Shown here in pieces: positions 15,032 through 23,486 of a stretch of DNA of 49,183 nt. Below the pieces are notes generated by a model, which saw only the letters and a program-made list of their open reading frames with translations, was not told where the DNA came from and did no database searches. Origin of the DNA: Lutibacter sp. (GTDB lineage: Bacteria > Bacteroidota > Bacteroidia > Flavobacteriales > Flavobacteriaceae). Position 1 is the stretch's first letter; each line of letters opens with the position of its first letter. The stretch spans positions 1-49,183 of the forward strand of contig JAUXPH010000034.1 of assembly GCA_030683995.1 (NCBI GenBank), in the 5' to 3' direction. Both the position numbers and the translations under genes were made by a program.

Positions 15032-16117
15032 ATGGAAACAGCCAAAAACAAACAAACTAAAAATTTTGGATTAACTTTTAATAAATTTTCGCTAATTCTT
15101 CTCATAGCATGTGTTTTAATTCCCAATATGGCAGTATTTGGTCAAAGTGATGGTAATGATAACGCTTGTGTTGAATGCCATAAACGTACGGTGCAAAAAG
15201 ACATATTACATGGGCCAACCGCCACCAGTTGCACAAGCTGCCATGAGTCAAATGGTAAAAAACATCCATTGGCAGATGTGGTTGGTTTTACCCTTTTTGC
15301 GGAGGGTGCCGAGTTGTGCTATTCTTGTCATACCGTATTTAAAGAGGAACAAAATTTGAAATTTGTGCACAAGCCTGTAAAAAACGGCGAATGTTCAGAA
15401 TGTCATGAAGTGCATAGCTCCAATAATAAGAACTTGGTGTTTGCCAAATCGCCGGAATTGTGTTTTTTTTGCCACAGCAATTTTGACAAAGACCGTGAAA
15501 AAGCGAAAAGCATACATACGGCTTCCTATGCTGGAGATGCCTGTACACAATGCCATAAGCCACATGCCTCTGCTGAGAAAAAATTATTGGCAGACAACAG
15601 CAAGCAGTTGTGTTTAAACTGTCACAATAAAAAGATAGAAAAAAAGGACGGTGCCATTATTGCCAATATTGAAAAGCATTTGACGGAGAGTTCATATATG
15701 CACAAAGCCTTAAGCAGCAGTTGTACTTCGTGCCATAATCCACATTATTCATCAAGAAACTTATTATTAACTGATAACTTGCCTATAGGCATTTATGCAA
15801 AAGGAGTAGAAGAAAACTTTGCTTTGTGTTTTGGATGCCATGATACAGATTTATTGAATTTGGAAAAAACGGATTCATATACCCAATTTAGAGAAGCCGA
15901 CCAGAATTTGCATTTTTTACATGTGAATAAAGAAAAAGGGAGAAATTGCACCTCTTGTCACGATGTTCATGCAGCCAATAACACCAAATTAATTGCAAAA
16001 ACCGTTAAATTCGGCAGGTGGGATATGCCTTTGAATTTTATTGAAAATGAAAATGGAGGTACTTGCGCAACAGGTTGCCATAAAGAAAGAAGCTATTCAA
16101 GAGGAGCGGTTAAGTAA
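15032..16117 (+). CDS. Eleven-heme c-type cytochrome, exported
   Basis: 361 residues. There is a cytoplasmic N-tail of about 18 residues, then a hydrophobic segment ending VFGQ, so a long signal peptide. Ten CXXCH motifs (CVECH, CTSCH, CYSCH, CSECH, CFFCH, CTQCH, CLNCH, CTSCH, CFGCH, CTSCH) are followed by a terminal CX3CH, CATGCH at 345-350. Histidines recur as HGPTA, HKPV, HEVHSS, HNPHYSS and HDVHAAN, giving bis-His ligation in the doubled-CXXCH style. Lacking a lipobox, it may be the periplasmic partner of the barrel, with the nine-heme lipoprotein as the outer part or the reverse. It ends the operon; a terminator follows at 16210. Confidence 0.9.
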   Translation: METAKNKQTKNFGLTFNKFSLILLIACVLIPNMAVFGQSDGNDNACVECHKRTVQKDILHGPTATSCTSCHESNGKKHPLADVVGFTLFAEGAELCYSCHTVFKEEQNLKFVHKPVKNGECSECHEVHSSNNKNLVFAKSPELCFFCHSNFDKDREKAKSIHTASYAGDACTQCHKPHASAEKKLLADNSKQLCLNCHNKKIEKKDGAIIANIEKHLTESSYMHKALSSSCTSCHNPHYSSRNLLLTDNLPIGIYAKGVEENFALCFGCHDTDLLNLEKTDSYTQFREADQNLHFLHVNKEKGRNCTSCHDVHAANNTKLIAKTVKFGRWDMPLNFIENENGGTCATGCHKERSYSRGAVK

Positions 16118-16209
16118 ATCAAATGTAGAAAATCTAAAAGCGCATAGCTTTTGTGAAAGAAACTGATACGCTAAATTTTTTGTTTGTTTTTAAATGATAG
16201 CTTCAGAAG

Positions 16210-16234
16210 AAAACCGCTAATTAGCGGTTTTTTT
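16210..16234 (+). terminator. Terminator closing the conduit operon
   Basis: Perfect inverted repeat AAAACCGCTAA / TTAGCGGTTTT at 16210-16231 followed by T residues, about 90 bases after the stop of the eleven-heme gene. Confidence 0.8.
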
Positions 16235-16488
16235 ATGTTTAAAGAAGGAACCTTTATTATTAAATGGTAGCCACTTAATTTCTAATTGGAACGATTAAAG
16301 AATGAAGTGAATTTGTCATATTTTTCCGCTCATCACTTAAAACAACTATTTTTTTGATAATTTTTCATAATTGGTTAGACCAAAAGTCATAAATCTGTAT
16401 CAAATTGATTATTTTTTACCACTTTCTATCTATTAATAGCGTTCTTTTTAAAATTTATGATATTCAAAAAGTCCAATGAATAGTCAAT

Positions 16489-16600
16489 AAAATTAAACAA
16501 ATGGTAATAAAAATTAAACAAATGGTAATATTTTTTAAATTTTAATAGGAAGTTAAATTATTTATACTTATATTTGACAAATAAAGTATGATTTATATCA
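16489..16600 (+). promoter_or_regulatory. Tandem 21-bp repeat and Crp/Fnr-like palindrome upstream of 16723
   Basis: A unit containing ATTAAACAAATGGTAATA occurs twice in tandem at about 16489-16530. A -7 element TATATTTG lies at 16569-16576. The palindrome TGATTTATATCA at 16589-16600 is extended to nine-base arms, AAGTATGAT and ATCATACTT. Here the palindrome follows the -7 element instead of preceding it, so if the same protein binds it would repress. No good -7 element lies 35 bp downstream of the palindrome. The remaining gene-free bases from 16240 on hold nothing else recognised. Confidence 0.55.
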
Positions 16601-16722
16601 TACTTATAATTATAATTTATACTTATAAGTAAAATATTCTTCAGCAAAACCCTAATTATTAACCTCTATTAATTATTTAGTGTGCCGTATTGCGTTAAAT
16701 GATTAAGATTAATTTTACTATT

Positions 16723-17094
16723 ATGAAAACACTATTACTTATTTGTGTATTGCTAGGTACTTTTGCCTCATTTTCCCAAGAATCAATTGCTGTTCATAAT
16801 GCAAAAATAGCTGATGCTAAAATGTATTCTTTCATTCCGCCCGTAAAACTCCTTAACAAGGAAATTTGGAATCGAGTTGCTGACACACGTTTTGAGTGTG
16901 ATTTTTTAAGACTTGCTGTTGAATATCAAAATAATGAGTTTGTTCTTTTTGAGATGGATGGCAACAAACTTGAATTAAGCAGAGCTTCAGAATATAAAAC
17001 AATTGGAAATGAGATTGCCAAAAATACTTTTAGGGTTTCTCCTAATTACGCTGGCGGGGCTAAAACAAATAGTGTAGTAACAAGTTCTTTTTAA
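16723..17094 (+). CDS. Small exported protein of unknown function
   Basis: 123 residues from ATG 16723; an in-frame ATG at 16699 would place eight residues before the signal peptide and is less likely. The N-terminus MKTLLLICVLLGTFASFSQ is a clear signal peptide with cleavage after SFSQ. The mature part of about 104 residues has a single cysteine, several Phe/Tyr and no repeats or heme motif. I do not recognise the family. It lies between the eleven-heme operon and the convergent OB-fold genes, and the Crp/Fnr-like palindrome upstream suggests it belongs to the same response. Periplasmic or outer-membrane location is expected. Confidence 0.65.
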   Translation: MKTLLLICVLLGTFASFSQESIAVHNAKIADAKMYSFIPPVKLLNKEIWNRVADTRFECDFLRLAVEYQNNEFVLFEMDGNKLELSRASEYKTIGNEIAKNTFRVSPNYAGGAKTNSVVTSSF

Positions 17095-17137
17095 TCTTCC
17101 TATTAAAATTAACAGCTATATTAAATATATTTATATA

Positions 17138-17174
17138 AAAAATACCGTTGGCTATAAACGCTAACGGTATTTTT
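17138..17174. terminator. Bidirectional terminator between convergent genes
   Basis: Stem AAAAATACCGTT / AACGGTATTTTT with a 13-base loop, A-rich on one side and T-rich on the other. It can stop transcription from both 16723-17094 and the minus-strand genes ending at 17194. Confidence 0.8.
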
Positions 17175-17193
17175 GATAATTAAATGGTGACAA

Positions 17194-17811
17194 TTATGGC
17201 AATATAACTATAACAGCGTCTTCCATAATAACTTTATAAAAATAACCTGATCCAAAATTTTTATTTACAGAAATTACACCTTCAAAAATAACCACATCAC
17301 CCTCCGTTACATTTTCCTGGCAAGTAATAGTAAGGTCATTGTCACCTTCAAAGCTAGTTCCATCTTCTAAATGTAACCAATTTTCCCCCATAATTACACC
17401 ACTATATTTGGTAATTTTACCTTTTACTTTTATTTTTTTCCCTGAGTATTGCTTTTTGTTTTTATACAATTCCTCAATACTTATAAAATCATCTAAAGAT
17501 TTCACCTTGGTCATAAATCCCAAAAAAAGCATAGAATCAAATTTTCTTCCAAGCTCTTTGCTTTCAAAATTCATCACTTCTCGATCTCTTTTATAATAGC
17601 AACTATCTCCTGTTTTGGCTTCAATAGTTGGAACCGCAATCCATTTTTTCACACCATCTTCTAACACATTAAGGTAGGTGTAAGAACTTACCTGAATGAC
17701 TTCTTGCACAATGACTTTTTTAAGCCCGTTTTCTGGATGTGGATTTTGAGCAACAATTACCATACTAGAAAGTAAGATGCTCATTACAAGTACTGTTTTT
17801 ATTGTTTTCAT
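17194..17811 (-). CDS. Exported OB-fold-like protein, third of three paralogues (NrfJ-like)
   Basis: 205 residues, signal peptide to about residue 21 (VIVAQ). Two related halves are visible: an N-terminal strand block, KVIVQEVIQVSSYTYLNVLEDG-KKWIAVP, and a C-terminal OB-type block, KIKVKGKITKYSGVIMGENW, then HLEDGTSFEGDNDLTI and GSGYFYKVIMEDA. No Cys pair or heme motif. The same blocks occur in the two genes upstream. In Wolinella a small protein NrfJ is encoded beside the CcsBA-type NrfI; this family may be related, but I cannot verify it. Last gene of a three-gene minus-strand set transcribed from the shared promoter at 19387. Confidence 0.65.
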   Translation of the reverse strand: MKTIKTVLVMSILLSSMVIVAQNPHPENGLKKVIVQEVIQVSSYTYLNVLEDGVKKWIAVPTIEAKTGDSCYYKRDREVMNFESKELGRKFDSMLFLGFMTKVKSLDDFISIEELYKNKKQYSGKKIKVKGKITKYSGVIMGENWLHLEDGTSFEGDNDLTITCQENVTEGDVVIFEGVISVNKNFGSGYFYKVIMEDAVIVILP

Positions 17812-17905
17812 GTTTATATATTATTTTTCAATGACAACAAGGAACTAGCTAGTAATCAATTTCTTAGTTAAAAATATTCATCAGCATATCTCATCAAAAA
17901 TACTA

Positions 17906-18619
17906 TTATTTTACATTCGTTGCATCTTCCATAATAACTTTATAAAAATAACCTGCACCAAAATCTTTATCAAGGGCAATCACACCTTCAAAAACTATTA
18001 TGTCGCCAACCAATACATTTTCCTGACAGGTAACCATCAAATCATAGGCACCTTCAAAGCTGGTTCCATCTTGAAAATGCACCCAGTTTTTACCCATAAT
18101 TCCACTACTAAACTTGGTTACTTCTCCTTTAATCTTAATTCTTTTTTCAGCGTAATTTTGTTTGTTTTCAAACAATTCTCCTATACGAGTTCCCCCCTCT
18201 ACACCTTCAATTTTCAATTCTAATTTATCCAGCGTAGGCTGTTTGGTGTTGGTTTCTGCAACTTCAGCATTTGGGTCTACCATTCCTTTTTCCGGATCAA
18301 TGATATCTGCACTTGTTATGGAACCTAAGAAAATGACAGTATCAAAAGTTCTATTCAATTCTGCGCTGTTAAAATCGGGCATTTCCATACCACCTTTATA
18401 ATAGTAGGTTTCTCCAAGTTTTGCATCCATAGTAGGAACTGCCAACCATTTTACAGAATCATCTTCTTCTAAAACATATAGATAAGTATAGGAACTAACT
18501 TGAAGCACTTCTTTTACAATTACTTTTTTTAATCCGGTTTCTGCATGTGGATTTTGAGCTATCCCCATAAATCCAATAAGAAATAAACCAATAATGAATA
18601 TTTTTTTTGATGAGTTCAT
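17906..18619 (-). CDS. Exported OB-fold-like protein, second of three paralogues (NrfJ-like)
   Basis: 237 residues, signal peptide ending GIAQ. It repeats the paralogue pattern VIVKEVLQVSSYTYLYVLEE and, later, IKIKGEVTKFSSGIMGKNW, HFQDGTSFEGAYDL, DFGAGYFYKVIMEDA. Between the halves is an acidic linker (about residues 105-145) absent from the gene downstream. A possible role is in handling apocytochromes or heme during maturation, since the gene is divergent from ccsBA and shares its operator; this is inference from position only. Only about 19 bases separate it from the gene upstream, so co-transcription is likely. Confidence 0.65.
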   Translation of the reverse strand: MNSSKKIFIIGLFLIGFMGIAQNPHAETGLKKVIVKEVLQVSSYTYLYVLEEDDSVKWLAVPTMDAKLGETYYYKGGMEMPDFNSAELNRTFDTVIFLGSITSADIIDPEKGMVDPNAEVAETNTKQPTLDKLELKIEGVEGGTRIGELFENKQNYAEKRIKIKGEVTKFSSGIMGKNWVHFQDGTSFEGAYDLMVTCQENVLVGDIIVFEGVIALDKDFGAGYFYKVIMEDATNVK

Positions 18620-18638
18620 TTATTTTATAATTAACTAG

Positions 18639-19352
18639 TTATTTAATAAGTTCCGCATTTTCAATTATAATAGCATATAAATACCCTGCACCAAAGTCTT
18701 TATTCAACGCAACTTTTCCTTTTACAGTAACAACATCACCTATTTTTACTATAGCAGCTGTTGTTACAGTTAAGTCAAATTCGCCATTAAAATCGGTTCC
18801 ATCTTGCATGTGAAACCAGTTGACACCCATAATAGCTGGATTGTATTTAGTCACTTCTCCTTTTAAAGTAACTACCTTATTGTTGTATTTTTCTTTATTT
18901 TTAAATAATTCAGCAATACTTATACCATTGGGTAAAGTTTCAACAGCTATTTCCTTTTTTTCTATGGTTGGTTTTGTAGCTTCCATATTTGTATTTTGAG
19001 GATGTGGATTTTCTGTTAAAGGAATAGTCGCTTCTTCTGCATTTTCACTAAATCTTTCCACAAAATAGACTGTTTCAAAAGTTTTGTTTAAATCTTTACT
19101 TTCAAAATTTTTCATTTCCATGGTTTTTCCATAATAGTAGGTTTTGCCAATTTCAACAGGAGTGGTTGGCGCGGCAATCCAATTTTCCTTGCCATCTTCC
19201 AAAACACGGATATAGGTATATTCATTCACCTGCAGTACTTCTTGTGCAATTGCTTTATGAATATCTGATTTTTTTTTAGGATCAGATTTTTTTGAAGAAT
19301 CACATGAAACCAATACGGTAAATAGCACAAAATAGCTTAAAAATAATTTCAT
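18639..19352 (-). CDS. OB-fold-like lipoprotein, first of three paralogues (NrfJ-like)
   Basis: 237 residues with a lipoprotein signal, FTVLVSC, cysteine at residue 17, followed by a Lys/Ser/Asp-rich linker. The same two-block architecture: AIAQEVLQVNEYTYIRVLED, then VTLKGEVTKYNPAIMGVNW, HMQDGTDFNGEFDLTV, KDFGAGYLYAIIIENA. It is membrane-anchored while its two paralogues look soluble, a division of labour worth noting. It starts 140 bp from the ccsBA start in the opposite direction, and its -7 element TATATTTG (19394 down to 19387, minus strand) is set 35 bp from the shared palindrome. Confidence 0.68.
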   Translation of the reverse strand: MKLFLSYFVLFTVLVSCDSSKKSDPKKKSDIHKAIAQEVLQVNEYTYIRVLEDGKENWIAAPTTPVEIGKTYYYGKTMEMKNFESKDLNKTFETVYFVERFSENAEEATIPLTENPHPQNTNMEATKPTIEKKEIAVETLPNGISIAELFKNKEKYNNKVVTLKGEVTKYNPAIMGVNWFHMQDGTDFNGEFDLTVTTAAIVKIGDVVTVKGKVALNKDFGAGYLYAIIIENAELIK

Positions 19353-19386
19353 TTTAAAATTGTTTAGTATAAATAATTTAATGAGA

Positions 19387-19460
19387 CAAATATATAAGAA
19401 TTTTCACATCGGTATGCTGACAATTGTCACTTTTAGTTTTGCTTTATTATGTTACTTTTG
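19387..19460. promoter_or_regulatory. Symmetric divergent Crp/Fnr-type promoter for ccsBA and the OB-fold genes
   Basis: A perfect palindrome TGACAATTGTCA lies at 19418-19429. On the plus strand a -7 element TACTTTTG is at 19453-19460. On the minus strand TATATTTG is at 19394-19387. Each is exactly 35 bp from the first T of the palindrome on its own strand. One dimer could therefore activate both directions from the -41.5 position. This also shows that ccsBA cannot start at the in-frame ATG 19360, which is upstream of its promoter. Confidence 0.78.
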
Positions 19461-19491
19461 CTACATATTAAAAAATGAATTTACTAATATT

Positions 19492-22400
19492 ATGAAAAAA
19501 TTATTAAACATACTTTACTCACCAAGAACAACGCTCGGTCTTTTGGTGATATTCGCCATTGCAATGGGCGCGGCCACTTTTATTGAAAATTCGTATGACA
19601 TCATAACTGCCAAAATATTGGTTTATAACGCAATATGGTTTGAAGTTTTAATGGTCTTAATGATCATAAATTTTTATGGAAGCGTTAAGCGATACAATTT
19701 ATTTACATGGAAAAGAATGTCAGGATTTATTTTTCACACTTCCTTTATTGTGATGATTATTGGCGCAGGCGTAACCCGTTATTTTGGATTTGAAGGGAGA
19801 ATGTCAATTAGGGAAGGAAGTTCATCCGATTTTATTTTTAGCGATCAAACTTATTTAAATGTAAGGGTAAATGACGGCACTAAGGAATTTGTGGTTGACA
19901 AAAAGTTATCCTTAGGAATGATTACCGACAATTCATTTAATGTGGAAGTTGAAACTCCAAGTAAAGGAACCATTGAAATAAAGTATAAAGATTATTTGAA
20001 AAATGTACAAGAAACCTATACGGAAGGAAAGGAAGGTGGCTTTACCATGTTGTCATTAATGGTTAATGATGAAGGTGGCCATAAACATGAAGTTCAGCTA
20101 AAAGATGGTGAAATTACCATGTTGCACAATGCTGCTGTATCATTTAATAACAATCAACGTCCAGACGCTCTAAAAATAACAGGGAATGCCGATCAGTTAT
20201 ATATTAGCTATCCTGCCAACATTATAACTGCTGAAATGCCCGATATGACAGCCGGCCTAATCTTAAAAGACAGTTTAGCTGATTTCAGCCGTATGCGTTT
20301 ATACCAACCGGAAGGATCTGGAATTGCGATGTCTTTGACGAAAGTAACTAAAAATACTGTTGTAAAATATGTAGAAAGCACATTGGATCAAAATGGTCCT
20401 GGTGCATTGATTCTTGATGTTACACACAATGGAAAATCTCAAGAAGTAACGATTCTAGGAGGGCCAGGATATATTGAAAACTTTATGGAAATACCTTTAG
20501 ATGGAATAAATATGAAACTAGCCTATGGCGTAAAAAAAATCCCTTTGCCATTTTCCTTACAGCTTAACAAATTTGAACTTGATCGCTATGCAGGCTCTAT
20601 GAGCCCGTCATCTTACGCAAGTGAAGTGACTTTAATAGATAACCGAAAAGGCATTATAAAAGACCATCGAATTTTTATGAACAATGTATTGGATTATGAT
20701 GGCTATCGCTTTTTTCAATCGTCTTATGACCAAGATGAAAAAGGAACAGTGCTGTCTGTAAATCATGATTATTGGGGAACCTTGATTACTTATTTGGGTT
20801 ATGCATTAATGATTATAGGATTTGTTTGGACCCTGTTTAACAAAAATTCCAGATATTGGGATTTAATGGGTAAAATAAGACTGCTTCGCGAGCAAAGAAA
20901 ATCCTTAACAATATTGGTTTTAATGCTTATAAGCACAACAAGTGTATTTGCACAGCTGCAAGAGCCGCATAATCATGGAGAGCAAGTAAATCCTTGGGCT
21001 GTGAGCGCTGAACATGCCGATAAATTTGGGGAAGTGATCGTTCAATCGTATGAAGGCAGATTTTCGCCAGTACATACATTGGCGGTTGACGTGATGCATA
21101 AAATTTCAAGAAAGGATAAATTTGAAATTCCCGGAAGAGGTAAAATGACCTCCATTCAGGTATTTTTGGATTTGCCTTTGAATGCAGAATTTTGGAAAAA
21201 CCAAAAAATGATTTATGTAAGCGAAAAATCGGTAACTGATATTATTGGCGTTACAGGAAAATTAGCATCGTTTAATCAGTTTTTTGATGAAAAAGGACAA
21301 TATAGATTACAATCATTTGCTGAAATAGCTTTTAGAAAACCAGATGCTGAACGCAATAAATTTGACAAGGAAATTATCAAAGTGAATGAGCGCTTGGAAG
21401 TATTTATGATGACCTTTCAAGGGAATATGCTAGATATTTTTCCTGTACAAAATTCAGAAAATAACAAATGGGTTAGCTGGGACGATGAATTGGCAAAACA
21501 GGAATTAACTGGAAGCCTGAGCGTTATCAATGATGATTTGCAATTGCCGGTTTTGAATTACAGCAGTATTATGCGTGCTTATTTTATGGAACTTATCAAC
21601 GCTACCAAAACCAATAATTATAGCAGGGCAGATAAATTATTGGGTTATATTAAATCGATTCAGCGACAAAGTTCATCCTCAGAAATAATTCCTACGGAAG
21701 CAAAAATTAAAAGTGAAATTAGTTACAACAAATCGAATATATTTATCAACCTGAAAAACATTTATGGGTTGTTAAGCGTATTGCTTTTATTTCTTGCTTT
21801 TGTTGACAATCTTCGAACCAAAAAAAGCAAAATATTGACTTGGTCCTTAAATACTTGCATTTCAATATTGGCGGTAGGTTTTATATACCACACTTACGGA
21901 ATGGGAATGCGCTGGTACTTGTCTGGACACGCACCTTGGAGCAATGGTTACGAAGCCTTAATTTTGGTTTCTTGGGCAAGTTTATTGGCCGGGTTCAGCT
22001 TTATGCGCTATTCAAAAATTACTTTGGCAGCAACATCTTTACTTGCGTTTTTTACTTTAATGACGGCTAGTCACAGTAGTTATGATCCGCAACTGACCAA
22101 CCTTCAACCTGTATTGAAATCGTTTTGGCTAATTATCCATGTGGCTACCTTAACCATCAGTTATGGGTTTTTAGGACTTGGATTTGTTTTAGGATTTTTT
22201 AATATGGGAATTTACCTATTTAAAACCCCTAAAAATGCAAAGCGTCTTTCTTTAATTACCAGGGAATTAACCTATATCAACGAAATGAATTTAACCATAG
22301 GATTGTTCTTGGCAACAGTTGGTACATTTCTTGGCGGTGTTTGGGCCAATGAATCTTGGGGCCGCTATTGGGGCTGGGATGCGAAAGAAACCTGGGCTTT

Positions 22401-22692
22401 GGTTATTACCATTGTGTATACCATTATTTTACACTTAAGATTGGCACCGAAAATTAAAGGAGAATTTATTTTTAATGTGGCTTCTATTTTCGGATTTGGA
22501 TCGGTATTAATGACATTTATTGGCGTAAATTATTACTTTACCAAAGGAATGCACTCTTATGGAAGTGGAGAAACTCCAGTTTTTCCAATGTGGGCATGGA
22601 TCACTATTTTTGCTGTTATAGGCTTGGTTGTGATTGCCGGTCTAAAAGAAAGAAGCAATAAAAAATACAACGCAACAAACAATGCAGAATAA
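19492..22692 (+). CDS. ccsBA: Fused cytochrome c synthase CcsBA (ResB-CcsA)
   Basis: 1066 residues from ATG 19492; in-frame upstream ATGs are rejected because the promoter lies at 19418-19460. The N-terminal half is ResB/CcsB-like: YSPRTTLGLLVIFAIAMGAATF, several membrane segments to about residue 120, then a large periplasmic domain and another segment near 440. The C-terminal half is CcsA with six or more membrane segments, the tryptophan-rich heme-binding WWD region ESWGRYWGWDAKETW near 954-968, and flanking histidines in HAPW (813) and HSYGSGE near the end. It transports heme and attaches it to CXXCH motifs. With some 37 heme sites encoded around it, it probably serves this locus. A terminator follows. 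Confidence 0.95.
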   Translation: MKKLLNILYSPRTTLGLLVIFAIAMGAATFIENSYDIITAKILVYNAIWFEVLMVLMIINFYGSVKRYNLFTWKRMSGFIFHTSFIVMIIGAGVTRYFGFEGRMSIREGSSSDFIFSDQTYLNVRVNDGTKEFVVDKKLSLGMITDNSFNVEVETPSKGTIEIKYKDYLKNVQETYTEGKEGGFTMLSLMVNDEGGHKHEVQLKDGEITMLHNAAVSFNNNQRPDALKITGNADQLYISYPANIITAEMPDMTAGLILKDSLADFSRMRLYQPEGSGIAMSLTKVTKNTVVKYVESTLDQNGPGALILDVTHNGKSQEVTILGGPGYIENFMEIPLDGINMKLAYGVKKIPLPFSLQLNKFELDRYAGSMSPSSYASEVTLIDNRKGIIKDHRIFMNNVLDYDGYRFFQSSYDQDEKGTVLSVNHDYWGTLITYLGYALMIIGFVWTLFNKNSRYWDLMGKIRLLREQRKSLTILVLMLISTTSVFAQLQEPHNHGEQVNPWAVSAEHADKFGEVIVQSYEGRFSPVHTLAVDVMHKISRKDKFEIPGRGKMTSIQVFLDLPLNAEFWKNQKMIYVSEKSVTDIIGVTGKLASFNQFFDEKGQYRLQSFAEIAFRKPDAERNKFDKEIIKVNERLEVFMMTFQGNMLDIFPVQNSENNKWVSWDDELAKQELTGSLSVINDDLQLPVLNYSSIMRAYFMELINATKTNNYSRADKLLGYIKSIQRQSSSSEIIPTEAKIKSEISYNKSNIFINLKNIYGLLSVLLLFLAFVDNLRTKKSKILTWSLNTCISILAVGFIYHTYGMGMRWYLSGHAPWSNGYEALILVSWASLLAGFSFMRYSKITLAATSLLAFFTLMTASHSSYDPQLTNLQPVLKSFWLIIHVATLTISYGFLGLGFVLGFFNMGIYLFKTPKNAKRLSLITRELTYINEMNLTIGLFLATVGTFLGGVWANESWGRYWGWDAKETWALVITIVYTIILHLRLAPKIKGEFIFNVASIFGFGSVLMTFIGVNYYFTKGMHSYGSGETPVFPMWAWITIFAVIGLVVIAGLKERSNKKYNATNNAE

Positions 22693-22721
22693 ATAGTTGA
22701 CAAAACTTTTTTATAAACAGT

Positions 22722-22756
22722 AAAAACCTTGTTCAAGTTGCTTGAACAAGGTTTTT
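22722..22756 (+). terminator. Terminator after ccsBA
   Basis: Perfect 16-bp stem AAAAACCTTGTTCAAG / CTTGAACAAGGTTTTT with a TTG loop, 29 bases after the stop. Confidence 0.88.
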
Positions 22757-22862
22757 GTTCTAGTTTATCATCCAAATCTACGCTTTAAAAATTTCCGTAG
22801 CAATCCGTTTTTTAGTTGTTATTGTAAGTGAAAGTACTCAGTCTGTTTTTTTGGAGTCGTAA

Positions 22863-22994
22863 TTTGAATTTCAATTTATAGAACCGTTTTTTACAGGAAG
22901 TGCTTTAGTTCTACACTTTGACAAGGTTGATAGTGTAGTTAAAAATATTCAAGTCAGTTTACAAAATGTTCGTAATAAATCCTATGATTATTAA
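22863..22994 (+). pseudogene. Possible remnant of a glyoxalase/VOC-type protein
   Basis: An open stretch between stops encodes FIEPFFTGSALVLHF, then DKVDSVVKNIQ, which recalls the PFFTGSL-L--DNVD-LW motif of VOC-superfamily proteins. It has no start codon and no metal ligands further on. The rest of the gene-free 22757-23486 stretch is AT-rich with nothing I can assign. Weak call. Confidence 0.25.
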
Positions 22995-23486
22995 TTAAAT
23001 GAAGAATGTATGCTGCATTTAATGTTCTAACGCAACAAAATGTTGCTAATTTTTAAATATAATAAGACACACATTTAATAAGTAAATCCAATTATCTACA
23101 GCATATCTGTAAACTATTGGATTTATCACTTTATATTATTATAATATAGCAGGCCGGACGTCGTTGGAGAATCTATACTGTATAAAAAAGACAAGACCCC
23201 TGTCTATTTGTCAATATTAAAAACGCTTATATTTTTACTTCCTTGGTTGGCAACCAATACTAATGCAGAAATTAATATACCCATTGGGTGTAATGGAAAG
23301 ATGTTTGTAAAAAGTTCATTGAATTTTTATATTTTTGAAATGATAAAAATCATACATTCTGTATATTGAGATTGGTACATTTGTTCATATTTAAATATTG
23401 AATATTTTGGAAAACACTAAGTTTTATTTTTTAATAACTTTTTGTCATAGAGAGTACTTAGGGAATATAATGAATGCCTTCGAATA

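Noticed and set aside
16699-16722. Upstream ATG for the small exported protein
   Set aside because: It would put eight residues ahead of a textbook signal peptide.
19360-19491. Longer N-terminus for CcsBA
   Set aside because: The divergent promoter lies inside this stretch and the family N-terminus (YSPRTTLG) begins just after ATG 19492.
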